DNA of 40,386 nt from Ignavibacteria bacterium RIFOXYB12_FULL_35_14 (GTDB taxonomy: Bacteria; Bacteroidota; Ignavibacteria; Ignavibacteriales; Ignavibacteriaceae): assembly GCA_001803045.1 (NCBI GenBank), contig MHAR01000030.1, positions 1 to 40,386 of the forward strand, given 5' to 3'. Position 1 is the first letter of the stretch, and every line of letters starts with the position of its first letter. Under the pieces are notes generated by a model. It saw only the letters and a list, made by a program, of their open reading frames with translations, was not told the DNA's origin and made no database searches. The position numbers were made by a program, and so were the translations under genes. Below, in pieces: positions 19,001 to 26,786 of this stretch.

Positions 19001-19156
19001 ATCGAGCTGTTCGTCCAAAAAATGAAGAGACGAAATCTTTTTGAGTGAAAGAAAATCAATCGACGGGATTCCGAAAATCGAATCTTCTTGTGCATACTCG
19101 CTGAAAATCCATTTTAACAAGTGATCGAACCCGATTGTGCTCATTCGTTCTGCCAT
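16022..19156 (-). CDS. ygfK: YgfK-like flavin/iron-sulfur oxidoreductase
   Basis: A 1044-residue multidomain protein, close to E. coli YgfK (1032). Residues about 50-400 resemble a dihydroorotate/dihydropyrimidine dehydrogenase-type barrel (LPIGPAAGPHTQLSQNI; HGCPADEIEVITKYLL). Residues about 460-900 are a GltD-type NAD(P)H/FAD module: CFTAPCVVACP Fe-S segment near 465, FAD loop VIGAGPSGLAASYF near 560 and NAD(P) loop VIGGGNSAMDAARAAKR near 690. Residues about 905-970 are a 4Fe-4S ferredoxin domain (CLECNFICNKCVDVCP; CNECGNCETFCPHAG). It was named a putative selenate reductase subunit, but is now tied to anaerobic urate/purine catabolism. It is the only island gene on the minus strand. Domain content is clear; exact reaction is not. 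Confidence 0.92.
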   Translation of the reverse strand: MAERMSTIGFDHLLKWIFSEYAQEDSIFGIPSIDFLSLKKISSLHFLDEQLDLPIGPAAGPHTQLSQNIVASYLAGGRFFELKTVQVKDDLNIDKPCIDAQDECYNVEWSQELRLEESLDEYLKAWMILHLLKQLLYPDSSSPRGFIFNMSVGYNLEGIKGDKMQTFINSLIDATENPSFKIYQDKMLKFIESDRFAEILSRKFPQSLDVKPKLNDTIKNISSKISNSVTLSTMHGCPADEIEVITKYLLEEKKLHTYVKLNPTLLGYEKVHEILQILGFKNVELDEHSFKSDLKFESAVSIISRLQDFAGNINRRFGVKLSNTLPVKNRKNMLAGDEMYMSGRSLFPLTINAAWKLAEALNGNLSISYSGGAAVYNTPVILKCGIYPVTYATDLLKPGGYRRLNQIGRNITESFQTDFTSRKINLENLKKLADDSLINSHYKKEIRLVESIKIPTKLETFNCFTAPCVVACPIHQDVPEYVKLIEGERYREAYEVIISKNALPSITAHICDHQCQFHCTRWDYDESVKIRDLKKIAVEKGREEFLAHYKKDLKKSNEIKCAVIGAGPSGLAASYFLAQAGFDVTVFEKHDKAGGVVQNIIPDFRLPQSAIDNDVEFIKQLGVKFEFNVDPNFSVEELKQKGFKYVYIAIGAGKSTELNLNGEAKNVINALDFLWKYHHKDKIALGKSVAVIGGGNSAMDAARAAKRIDGVDKVYILYRRTKEFMPADKEEFDNTIEDGVVFKELLLPIEFDGKILRSQKMKLGEIGSDGRRNVVSIGNEFEEHKIDFIISAIGEKVDLDILGQNQISINKYGKAETNIATNETLLENVFIGGDALRGPSTVVESIADGKKAAEAIIKKEKLDIIFDKSFQHLFDKEQRKKRIAAQKGNIFSLTQISNLESTRCLECNFICNKCVDVCPNRANILITIDGDYFKDVNQILHIDWMCNECGNCETFCPHAGSPYKDKITLFRNEYEFYHSQKDGFYILKRNGEIELVSRIDSKIEKMKFYNNGERLDYDKDKDEERIRFTKLAGKILSDYHYLLS

Positions 19157-19513
19157 GTTTTCGATTCAGATAGTTTGTTAGAAATATTCGTTCTAAAATT
19201 ACACAAGTTGAATTCATTTATAAACCTTTATATTCCGTCCCTACGGGAGTCGATAAATTTATTGTTTTATTTTTTTATAAAGATATTGTTCCTAACGGGA
19301 CAAAAACATAATGGTAAGATAAGAATCGGTTTTCGTCCCATCGGGACGTTATGTTTATAGAACATATTTTGAAGCTTGAATCAAAGCCCCATTAGGAACG
19401 AAATAAAAAATTAATTGTTAACAAATTAGCAATTAATAAAAAATGGATTCATAGAATATCATTAACCAAAAATATGTTTAATTTTAAACAGCAATTTTTA
19501 AGGAATAATCTTC
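19157..19513. other. intergenic region between divergent ygfK and ygeY
   Basis: 357 bases without a gene. It should hold promoters for both divergent genes. Most of it is taken up by the REP-like palindromes at 19234-19400. The part nearest ygeY (19401-19513) is very AT-rich, with AAGGA about 9 bases before the ygeY ATG. I could not assign a promoter or an operator with confidence. Confidence 0.55.
19234..19400. repeat. cluster of REP-like GTCCC..GGGAC palindromes
   Basis: Four related small hairpins lie in 167 bases: GTCCCTACGGGAG (19237-19249), GTTCCTAACGGGAC (19288-19301), CGTCCCATCGGGACG (19334-19348, perfect apart from the centre), and a decayed GCCCCATTAGGAACG (19386-19400). Flanks also share words such as ACATAATG and its inverse CGTTATGT, as in dispersed REP elements. 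They lie between divergent ygfK and ygeY. Confidence 0.65.
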
Positions 19514-20698
19514 ATGAACCTAGCACAAACCATAAATGAAAAGGCAAAGCAATATCAAGATTATACAGCCAACAATCTCTCCGAATTAGTAAAAATAAAA
19601 TCGTTAAGCGCCAAGGAAGGTACAGTCGTTAAAAAGCTTAGGGAGATGATGGCAGAAGCCGGTTTCGATGAAATAAAGATTGACGGACTCGGAAACATTA
19701 TCGGACGATTGCGCAGCGGCAAAAAAATAATCGCAATTGATGGCCACATTGATACAGTTGATGTTGGGAACATTCAGAATTGGACATTCGATCCTTTTGG
19801 AGGTGAAATTAATAACGGATTTGTACACGGCCGTGGAAGCACCGATCAAAAAGGCGGAGTGGCTTCCGCAATTACAGCAGCAAGAATTCTTAAGGAAATC
19901 GGCTTACCAAAAGATGTTACGCTGTATGTTACCGGAACTGTCATTGAAGAAGATTGCGATGGACTTTGCTGGAAATACATCATCGAAGAGGATAAAATAA
20001 TACCTGATTGTGTAGTCGTTACGGAACCAACTAATTTGAATATATATCGTGGACATCGCGGACGAATGGAAATTGAAGTTTCGTTTTACGGAAGGTCAGC
20101 ACATGGTTCCGCTCCGGAAAGAGGAATTAACGCAATTTACATGGCTTCAAAGGCTGCTTTGGAAATTGAGAAACTGAATGAACGATTAGCTTTTGATGAA
20201 TTCCTCGGAAAAGGTTCTGTTGCTATTTCTGAATTTGTCTCAGGAAGCCCTTCGCTTTGTGCTGTAGCAGACTTTGCAAAAATCCATCTTGATAGAAGAT
20301 TGACCTGGGGAGAAAATAAAGAACTTGCGGTTAAAGAAGTCGAAGAGATTGTTAGAGACATGAATGCAAAAGTTGAAGTGATTAACTACAATGAGAAAGC
20401 ATTTACAGGCAAAGAATACGGAATGGAAAAATATTACCCAACATGGAAGCTTGAGGAAAATCATTCCGTGATTGAAACCGGGAAAAAAGTTTATAAAGAA
20501 CTTTTTAAAACCGATGCAGTCGTGGATAAATGGACATTCTCCACGAATGGTGTTACAATAAATGGAATTTATGGAATACCGGTAATTGGATTTGGTCCCG
20601 GCAACGAAGTCTTGGCTCATGCACCAGATGAGAAAGTACCAGTAGAACATCTAGTTAAAGCGAGTGCGTTTTACGCGATGTTTGTGATGTCGTACTAA
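19514..20698 (+). CDS. ygeY: YgeY-like M20 family metallohydrolase
   Basis: A 394-residue di-zinc hydrolase of the M20/ArgE/DapE family. The metal and catalytic residues are in place: H78 and D80 in DGHIDTVD, bridging D111 in GRGSTDQKGG, catalytic and ligand Glu pair E145-E146 in VIEED, EPTNLNIYRGHRGR for the Asp/Glu ligand and substrate region, and H369 in HAPDEKVP. Length is as in E. coli YgeY. In the urate/purine cluster it is expected to cut an amide or N-carbamoyl-type bond of a ring-opened intermediate; the precise substrate is not known from sequence. AAGGA precedes the ATG at 19514. It starts the second plus-strand run, which continues with the broken HrgA-like gene and ygeW. Confidence 0.9.
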   Translation: MNLAQTINEKAKQYQDYTANNLSELVKIKSLSAKEGTVVKKLREMMAEAGFDEIKIDGLGNIIGRLRSGKKIIAIDGHIDTVDVGNIQNWTFDPFGGEINNGFVHGRGSTDQKGGVASAITAARILKEIGLPKDVTLYVTGTVIEEDCDGLCWKYIIEEDKIIPDCVVVTEPTNLNIYRGHRGRMEIEVSFYGRSAHGSAPERGINAIYMASKAALEIEKLNERLAFDEFLGKGSVAISEFVSGSPSLCAVADFAKIHLDRRLTWGENKELAVKEVEEIVRDMNAKVEVINYNEKAFTGKEYGMEKYYPTWKLEENHSVIETGKKVYKELFKTDAVVDKWTFSTNGVTINGIYGIPVIGFGPGNEVLAHAPDEKVPVEHLVKASAFYAMFVMSY

Positions 20699-20700
20699 AA

Positions 20701-20752
20701 TTTCATACATTGGTAATGAATAAAAATTGAGATTTTATACATTAGTAATGAA
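20701..20752. repeat. tandem direct repeat upstream of the HrgA-like gene
   Basis: TTTCATACATTGGTAATGAA (20701-20720) and TTTTATACATTAGTAATGAA (20733-20752) match at 18 of 20 bases, 32 bases apart, about three DNA turns. They lie just after the ygeY stop and 28 bases before the next start codon. A regulator-binding pair or a duplication left by insertion are both possible. Confidence 0.5.
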
Positions 20753-20780
20753 CAATTCTAAACTCACAAGGAGCTAGAAA

Positions 20781-21743
20781 ATGGCTTACACAATGCTTGA
20801 TTTTGCAGAAGATATTTTAGCAAAAGTTGAAAAGCCCCTTACCTACCAAGAAATTTGGGCGGCTGGAATGGAAAAAAATTTAACCAATAAATTGTCAATT
20901 ACTGGAAAGACTCCATGGCAAACATTAGGCGCTAGATTGTATGTGGATACAAAAGAAAACCCGAACACAAAATTTATTAAGGTGGGGAAAAATCCCGTTA
21001 GATTTTTCTTGGCTGCAAGAAGTTCTGAAGTTTCTCAAGACCTTATCGAAAAAATTAATTTAGAACAAAGAAAGGAAAAACGAGAATCTGATCATTATGA
21101 AGAACGAGATTTACATCCTCTCTTAACTTACTTCGCGTACTCTAATCCAGCGTTTAATCGCGGTCGAAATATATTCACAAAAACAATTTTTCATGAAAAA
21201 TCAAAAAAGAGCGGTTATAGCGAATGGTTACATCCCGATTTGGTTGGTTTCTATCTTCCTATTGAAGAATGGAACGAAAATCTAGTTGAGTTCAACCGAA
21301 TTTCTGATAATAATGCATTAAAATTATTTTCGTTTGAGTTATAGAAAAGCATTAATAAAGGAAATTACAGGGAAAATTATTTTCAGGCTGTTTCAAATTC
21401 ATCATGGGCACATGAAGGCTATTTGGTTTCTGCCCAAATAGTTCAAGATGATGATCTACTCGCCGAGTTGGAAAGATTAACTATGTCTTTCGGAATTGGA
21501 ATCATTCAGTTGGAGTTGAAAGATATTGATTCCTCTAAGGTATTATTTCCTGCAAGACAAAGACCCTCGCTCGACTGGGAGACCATGAACAAACTGACCG
21601 AACAGAATAAAGATTTCAACAAATTTATTAAGGATGTAAAAATAGACTTTAATTCAAAAGTAATTCATAAATCGGAATACGATCCAATAATTCCTAATCC
21701 AGAAGATTACATCAAAAAAAATATTTTTAGGACCAAGAAATAA
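20781..21743 (+). pseudogene. HrgA-like HARE-HTH protein interrupted by an in-frame TAG
   Basis: Two halves of one protein in the same reading frame. Residues 1-187 start MAYTMLDFAEDILAKVEKPLTYQEIW, a HARE-HTH winged-helix domain of the type linked to restriction and DNA-modification proteins (COG2958/HrgA), ending KLFSFEL. TAG follows at 21342-21344. The frame then continues KSINKGNYRENYFQAVSNSS and WAHEGYLVSAQI to the TAA at 21741-21743, about 320 codons in all. The residues on both sides of the TAG read as an unbroken family sequence, and TAG is one base from AAG (Lys), so a recent nonsense mutation or a sequencing error fits best. A good ribosome-binding site, AAGGAG (20768-20773), is kept. 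It splits ygeY from ygeW and has no obvious link to purine use. Confidence 0.85.
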
Positions 21744-21756
21744 TTTCGGAGTAACA

Positions 21757-22767
21757 ATGACCAACGCATTCAAAGGCAAACACTTTTTAACAGAAGACAA
21801 TTGGACAAAAGAAGAACTCGATATAGTTTTCAAAACTTCATTCGAGCTGAAAGAAAAATTTTATAACGAAGAGCCAACTCTCCACCTCCCTCACAAGACT
21901 TTATTCATGATGTTCTTTGAGCAGTCAACACGTACAAGAAACAGCATGGAAGCGGGAATGACACAGCTTGGTGGACACGCACATGATTTGACTCCCGACA
22001 AAATGCAGATCACTCACGGCGAAGTTGTAAAAGATACTGCAATAATTCTCTCACGAATGGGACATGGAATCGCATGCAGAAACTGTTTCTACGGAGCTGG
22101 TAAAAAATATCTTGATGAAATGGCGCAATACTCAAAGCGTCCTGTTATGTCTCTTCAAGATGATGTTTATCACCCGTTTCAAGGGCTGGCAGATTTGATG
22201 ACAATCTTCGAACACTTCGATAAAAATCCCAAGGGGTTAAAAGTAACCATCTCATGGGCATATGCAACAACTCATTCAAAGCCTTTGAGCGTACCACAAA
22301 CTCAAATTTTACTTTTCCCTCGGTATGGAATTAATGTTACGGTCGCTCATCCCAAAGAATTTCCTTTAAGCAAAAACATTGTTGAGAAAGCACAGCAAAA
22401 TGCAAAAGTCGGGGGCGGAAGTCTGAAATTCACGAGTAATATGGATGAAGCATTTGAAGGCGCGCAAATTGTTATTCCAAAAAATTGGGGCGGCTTCGGC
22501 TATTACGATGTTGATTATTACTTACAAAATGAAGATGCCTGCAAGAAAGAGATGAAGTTAAATTTGGAAAAGTATAAATCCTGGATTTGCGATGCCAAAC
22601 GAATTAATCTTGCCGATAAAAATGTTAAGCTGATGCATGCTCTTCCTGCTGATCGGGGAAATGAAGTGACCGATGAAATTCTGGATGATCCGAATATCTC
22701 AATCGTCTTCGATGAAGCGGAGAACCGTCTTCACACAGCTAAAGCAATTATGGCGCTGACGATGTGA
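21757..22767 (+). CDS. ygeW: YgeW-like carbamoyltransferase
   Basis: A 336-residue member of the aspartate/ornithine carbamoyltransferase family. The carbamoyl-phosphate loop STRTR is at 57-61 (FEQSTRTRNSMEAGMTQLGGHAHDL), and the second-domain motif HALPADRGNEVTDE starts at H294, where ornithine enzymes have HCLP. DDVYHPFQGLADLMTIFEHF marks the middle of the first domain. The overall pattern matches YgeW rather than OTC or ATC. In the purine/urate cluster it is expected to run toward phosphorolysis of a ureido compound, giving carbamoyl phosphate for ATP formation; no carbamate kinase is in the window. Start ATG at 21757 with GGAG upstream, 13 bases after the broken HrgA-like gene. Confidence 0.9.
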   Translation: MTNAFKGKHFLTEDNWTKEELDIVFKTSFELKEKFYNEEPTLHLPHKTLFMMFFEQSTRTRNSMEAGMTQLGGHAHDLTPDKMQITHGEVVKDTAIILSRMGHGIACRNCFYGAGKKYLDEMAQYSKRPVMSLQDDVYHPFQGLADLMTIFEHFDKNPKGLKVTISWAYATTHSKPLSVPQTQILLFPRYGINVTVAHPKEFPLSKNIVEKAQQNAKVGGGSLKFTSNMDEAFEGAQIVIPKNWGGFGYYDVDYYLQNEDACKKEMKLNLEKYKSWICDAKRINLADKNVKLMHALPADRGNEVTDEILDDPNISIVFDEAENRLHTAKAIMALTM

Positions 22768-22778
22768 GCTTTGTTGTC

Positions 22779-22833
22779 ATGCTGAACTTGTTTCAGCATC
22801 TTACGAGATTCCGAATGGCCATGCCATCGGAAT
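22779..22833. terminator. two hairpins between convergent genes
   Basis: ATGCTGAACTTGTTTCAGCAT (22779-22799) has a 7-base stem, and ATTCCGAATGGC/GCCATCGGAAT (22808-22833) has an 11-base stem with one mismatch. They separate ygeW from the convergent peptidase gene and probably act on both strands. The first also resembles a dispersed ATGCTGAA..TTCAGCAT repeat common in related genomes. Confidence 0.55.
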
Positions 22834-22839
22834 AACTCT

Positions 22840-25800
22840 TTATCGCTCGGATAAAGTTACAATTACTTCTTTCTTCTCACCATTTCTGTCAATTGTAAGC
22901 TTTACGGTATCACCTGGCTTATGTTCTTTCAAGAAATTAGAATAATCTTTTAAGCTTTTAACTTGCTTACCATCGAAGGCAACTATCACATCGCCTTTTT
23001 GCAATTTAGCAACAGCGGCAGGTGAATTTTCCGAAACATCAGCAATTCTTACACCCTCTCCAGAGAAAGCAAAATCGGGCATAGCTCCGGTGCTTGCCTT
23101 TCGTTCAATTGTGCTCTGGGTTTCTGTCGGCTTACCGGAAGCATCATTTGGTTTTTTGCCTGTGAAAGGCATAGGATCTTTACGGTCAGCTAAGTATTCT
23201 AAAACCTCACGGGAGACAGTCGCAACTTTAACCAAACCATCAGCATCAATTTTATCAGCATCATCATCAGGAACGTGGTAATCGGATTTAATTCCGGTAT
23301 AGAAAAGCTGCACACCGGGAATTCCTTTTTCGATGAACGCAGTTTGATCGCTTGCATCTAAATCCTGCGTAACTTGTTCTGTTGGAATACCGGTGGTAAA
23401 ATCCGTACCCATGAATATAAACTTCCACTCACGTGCAGTGTTAGTGTTGAGAACCATCAACTTATTGCTGAATAATCTCCCAACAGTATCCAAATTTAAC
23501 ACGGCAAAAATTTTATTAGCCGGATACTTTTTGTAATTGGCTACAAAGTATCTCGATCCGACAAGTCCAGCCTCTTCCGCCGTGAATGCAATAAAAATTA
23601 TTGTCCTTGCCGGTTTATGAGATTTTCCCAAAGTTTTAGCAAGCTCGAGCAGAACAGCTATGCCACTTGCATTATCATCTGCACCGTTATGAATTTTTCC
23701 TTCGTTCCCTTTTTTAAAATTGGGCCAACCTAAACCGAGGTGATCGTAATGTGCCGAGATAATAACTGCTTCGGTTAAGCTGGGGTCTGTACCTTGAATA
23801 ATCCCGATAACATTTTTGAGTTTGATATTTTTCTTTTCGAGAACATCTTGAGACCATTCTTGAAAATATGTGCCGTTATCACTGCCGGGAAGTAATCCGT
23901 ACTCTTCAAACTTTTTAGCAATATAATCTGCTGCTATATCCAGTTCTGAAGTTCCAATTCCTCTTCCCTTTAAATTATCCGAAGCAAGAAATTTCACAGC
24001 TTCCATCATTCTATCTGCCGAAAAAACCGGTTCTAAATTGGCGAGCGCTTTTCTAGTCTCAAGTTTTACTTCAACGTCTGACGCTGATAAATTTTTAAAT
24101 AGAGGAGAGCCTGTAATCGGCCATACACCTTTATCAATGTTTGTGGGTTCACTTCCGTTGAACGCAAGATAGCTGTACTTACCATAGTGCGGAAGCTTGT
24201 TATTTAAACCTTCAACTGAGGCTGCATTGCCAATCGAAAGTAATGTTATTACTTCTTTTATGTTTTTAGGATTAGAAATCGATATGAAAAAGCTGTTATC
24301 TTCAAGTGGAATTTCTCTTTTGCCATATTTTACAGCATGCTTTAAAATTTCTGATCCATAATCTTTCATTGCTGTATTGACGACAGAGGCAAATTTGTTA
24401 GTGAGACTTAAAAGCATTACTGTTTGATTTTCAGGAAGCTCATCAATCTCATCTTCCGATTTAACTACAAACTTTGCTTCATTACCTTTGATCCATAAAT
24501 CAACAAATTTTTTATAAAGTTGAAAACTTGGTTCAGCTTCTGCCGGAAGTACAATTAGGGTGTTTTCCGAACCATAAGCTTTTGTAAATGTTGGCGGCGA
24601 TTCTCTTGGATCAAGCTTTCTCATCAAATCAAATTGCGGATCGACGAGAATCTTAAGAGGTTCATCACTAACCGAAATGCTGTAGTTCGCTTCCTTCTCA
24701 TTCATCTCCACAATTTCTGTTTTACTTCCTCCTTTTGTTACAACAACTATTGGAACATCGAGATAAAAAACATCTTCGGGCTGAACTTGCTTTAAAGTGA
24801 AGGAGATATTATTTGTTCCTCTAACCGAATTTACTTTCACATCTTCAAGAGCTAGCTGCGGTGCACCGGTTCTCTCAATCCACTGATCAAAAAACCATTT
24901 TAAATCTTTGCCGGTAACTTCTTCAAAAGCTGTACGGATATCATTGAATGAAGCTCGTTTAAATTTATTTTCACGATTAAATGTCTGGAATCCCTTCATA
25001 AACTCTTCATCTCCAACTTTACATCGCAGCATATGAAAGACCATTGAAGTTTTTCCATAACCTATTGCCTCACTTGGTGAATCATGCCGGGATAGAAACT
25101 TTGAGAGTGGAAAATCGTTTTCAGAAGTTACGTAATCGGTAAATTTCTGAAGTGTTTCGCTTCTGTATTCTGCAGCTTGTCCACGCTGTTCTTTAATTAA
25201 ATGATCTGCCATGTAGGCTGTAAGGCCCTCGCACCAATTACCGGTTTTGAAATCCACATAAACAGAATTTCCCCAATAGTTGTGAAGAAGTTCATGAGGA
25301 TAGGACGAGTGAAGAATAAAAGGAAAACGAATTATCTTTTCGCCGAGAAGCGTGAAAGAGGGCATGCCGTAACCTGTTTCCCAAAAATTTTCCACGAGAG
25401 CAAACTTGGTGTAAGGGAATGGCCCAACAAGCTTCCGATACATTTCCATGTACTGTGCCGTGGTTTCAAGATACTTATTTGCCAATGCTTCATCCGCCGT
25501 ACGCAGGAATGCATACGCAGTAACAGCACCCATTGCGTAGGAATACTCATGAAATGGAGCTGCAATTAAAAATACTTCTTCTTGTGGTGAAGGCGATTCC
25601 CATTTGTCAATGTGTGTATCACCTTTATTTTCATCAAGAGTTCTTGTTCCTATCGAAACAGTTTTCCAATCTTTAGGTGAAGTGGTCGTAAGGTTAAATG
25701 AGACAAACTCATCACCGAAATACGGAACCCAGTATGTTGATCCTGCAAGGTAAACACCCTGTTCCCAAATAATTCCAGGTGATTCACTAAATCCTCTCGC

Positions 25801-26199
25801 ATAATTTTCTTTACTTTGCTTTATTGGTGATTGTATTTCGCCTTTATATTTTACAGTAAATTTTAGATCACCAGAGAGACTGCCTGGCAGCTTGACCTCA
25901 TAAACATCAAGTTTCAAACTGCTTTTTGATCCAGCATCATCTATATCCATACCGATATCTTTTGCATCAACTGATTCATCAAGCCTCTTAATCATATCAG
26001 TTGGTTCAACTACAAGAGCATGGTGAAGCTTAAACTTTAGTCCATCTTTAACTAATGATTTGTCAACCGTTATTTGATCCGTAACTTCTATGAATGATGC
26101 ATCGGGTTTGATTAATGCGTTAAGCTCATGGTGAATTAAAGTATTCTGCGCATTGACCGTTAACGCTGCAAATGCAAGGATTAATATTTTTTTTATCAT
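22840..26199 (-). CDS. exported M1-M28 peptidase fusion with C-terminal PDZ domain
   Basis: A 1119-residue secreted or periplasmic protein. Residues 1-17 are a signal peptide (MIKKILILAFAALTVNA). Residues about 20-450 are an M1-type aminopeptidase: HELLH at 302-306 and the third zinc ligand E324 in NWCEGLTAYM, one residue closer than the classic HEXXH-X18-E; the GAMEN exopeptidase motif is replaced by GYGMPSF. Residues about 730-1000 are an M28 metallopeptidase (AHYDHLGLG near 813, HNGADDNASG, FTAEEAGLVGS). Residues about 1035-1115 are a PDZ domain (GVRIADVSENSPAAVAKLQKGDVI). Probably degrades peptides in the envelope. No sorting domain is seen. It may stand alone, with a 587-base gap upstream. 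Confidence 0.9.
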   Translation of the reverse strand: MIKKILILAFAALTVNAQNTLIHHELNALIKPDASFIEVTDQITVDKSLVKDGLKFKLHHALVVEPTDMIKRLDESVDAKDIGMDIDDAGSKSSLKLDVYEVKLPGSLSGDLKFTVKYKGEIQSPIKQSKENYARGFSESPGIIWEQGVYLAGSTYWVPYFGDEFVSFNLTTTSPKDWKTVSIGTRTLDENKGDTHIDKWESPSPQEEVFLIAAPFHEYSYAMGAVTAYAFLRTADEALANKYLETTAQYMEMYRKLVGPFPYTKFALVENFWETGYGMPSFTLLGEKIIRFPFILHSSYPHELLHNYWGNSVYVDFKTGNWCEGLTAYMADHLIKEQRGQAAEYRSETLQKFTDYVTSENDFPLSKFLSRHDSPSEAIGYGKTSMVFHMLRCKVGDEEFMKGFQTFNRENKFKRASFNDIRTAFEEVTGKDLKWFFDQWIERTGAPQLALEDVKVNSVRGTNNISFTLKQVQPEDVFYLDVPIVVVTKGGSKTEIVEMNEKEANYSISVSDEPLKILVDPQFDLMRKLDPRESPPTFTKAYGSENTLIVLPAEAEPSFQLYKKFVDLWIKGNEAKFVVKSEDEIDELPENQTVMLLSLTNKFASVVNTAMKDYGSEILKHAVKYGKREIPLEDNSFFISISNPKNIKEVITLLSIGNAASVEGLNNKLPHYGKYSYLAFNGSEPTNIDKGVWPITGSPLFKNLSASDVEVKLETRKALANLEPVFSADRMMEAVKFLASDNLKGRGIGTSELDIAADYIAKKFEEYGLLPGSDNGTYFQEWSQDVLEKKNIKLKNVIGIIQGTDPSLTEAVIISAHYDHLGLGWPNFKKGNEGKIHNGADDNASGIAVLLELAKTLGKSHKPARTIIFIAFTAEEAGLVGSRYFVANYKKYPANKIFAVLNLDTVGRLFSNKLMVLNTNTAREWKFIFMGTDFTTGIPTEQVTQDLDASDQTAFIEKGIPGVQLFYTGIKSDYHVPDDDADKIDADGLVKVATVSREVLEYLADRKDPMPFTGKKPNDASGKPTETQSTIERKASTGAMPDFAFSGEGVRIADVSENSPAAVAKLQKGDVIVAFDGKQVKSLKDYSNFLKEHKPGDTVKLTIDRNGEKKEVIVTLSER

Positions 26200-26786
26200 G
26201 GCGATTCCTTTCAGAAATAAAAAGTTATCTTACACGTATGCTATGGTTTTTATATAACCCCACCATTTTTACATTGCGATGCCTTTAGCAATGGTGGTGG
26301 ACAAGTAAACACTAAACTTCGGTCCTTAGTCAATAATGAAATGTTCTTCATGGCTAAAGGTATTATTTGTAAAGTTAATAATCCGCCTCCTAAAGGGAGT
26401 ACCGCATAAATCTTTCTTCGTGGAACTCCGTATTTTCCTCAAACGTGTCAAATGACTGACTCCGTGTAAGGACAAATCCTTTCACAAAGTAACACGAAGA
26501 ACAACGAAGGAGAAACACGAAGCAAATTTAAAGATATATGTCTTGCAACAAGCACTAAAGGAGATGGCTAATCCATTCAGCATCACGTAGCATTACGAAA
26601 CAAAAGTGTTTTTTAATAACTCATGTTACGCAAACTACCAAACCTCCGAGGTTTCATTGAATGCTTTTATTTGAATATTCTTGATTTTTTAACTACAAAA
26701 AAAGTTGAAGGATATGCAATTGACAAAACCTCGGAGGTTTTCAACTCACCTGCGTAAGGTGAGTTAATAATAATCAAAAGTGAATT
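26200..26786. other. repeat-rich intergenic region
   Basis: 587 bases with no convincing gene. It holds a hairpin CCACCATT/AATGGTGG (26260-26267 and 26290-26297) upstream of the peptidase gene, a degenerate inverted repeat made of CTTCGTG and CACGAAG words (about 26415-26523, including AACACGAAGAACAACGAAGG), and MITE-like element B (26617-26766). The 26300-26410 part shows nothing I can name. The promoter of the peptidase gene should lie near 26200-26260. Confidence 0.55.
26617..26766. repeat. MITE-like element B (shared TIRs, internal inverted repeat)
   Basis: Left end TAACTCATGTTACGCAAA (26617-26634); right end TGCGTAAGGTGAGTTA (26751-26766). The internal arms are AAACCTCCGAGGTTT (26640-26654) and its exact reverse complement AAACCTCGGAGGTTT (26726-26740), each a 7+1+7 palindrome in itself. 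The right end also forms a small hairpin AACTCACC/GGTGAGTT. It lies 20 bases 3' of the ChaN-PDZ gene stop. It contains no ORF. Confidence 0.75.

Noticed and set aside
19234-19400. CRISPR-like array from the repeated GTCCC..GGGAC units
   Set aside because: The units are short palindromes of unequal length and spacing with decaying sequence, and no cas genes are near.
21342-21344. TAG read as pyrrolysine or programmed readthrough
   Set aside because: Nothing in the window supports a pyrrolysine system, and most genes here end in TAA, TGA or TAG normally; a nonsense mutation or sequence error is simpler.
21423-21743. A separate 106-residue gene after the HrgA-like fragment
   Set aside because: It is in the same frame as the upstream part and continues the same protein across a single TAG, so it is the second half of one broken gene.
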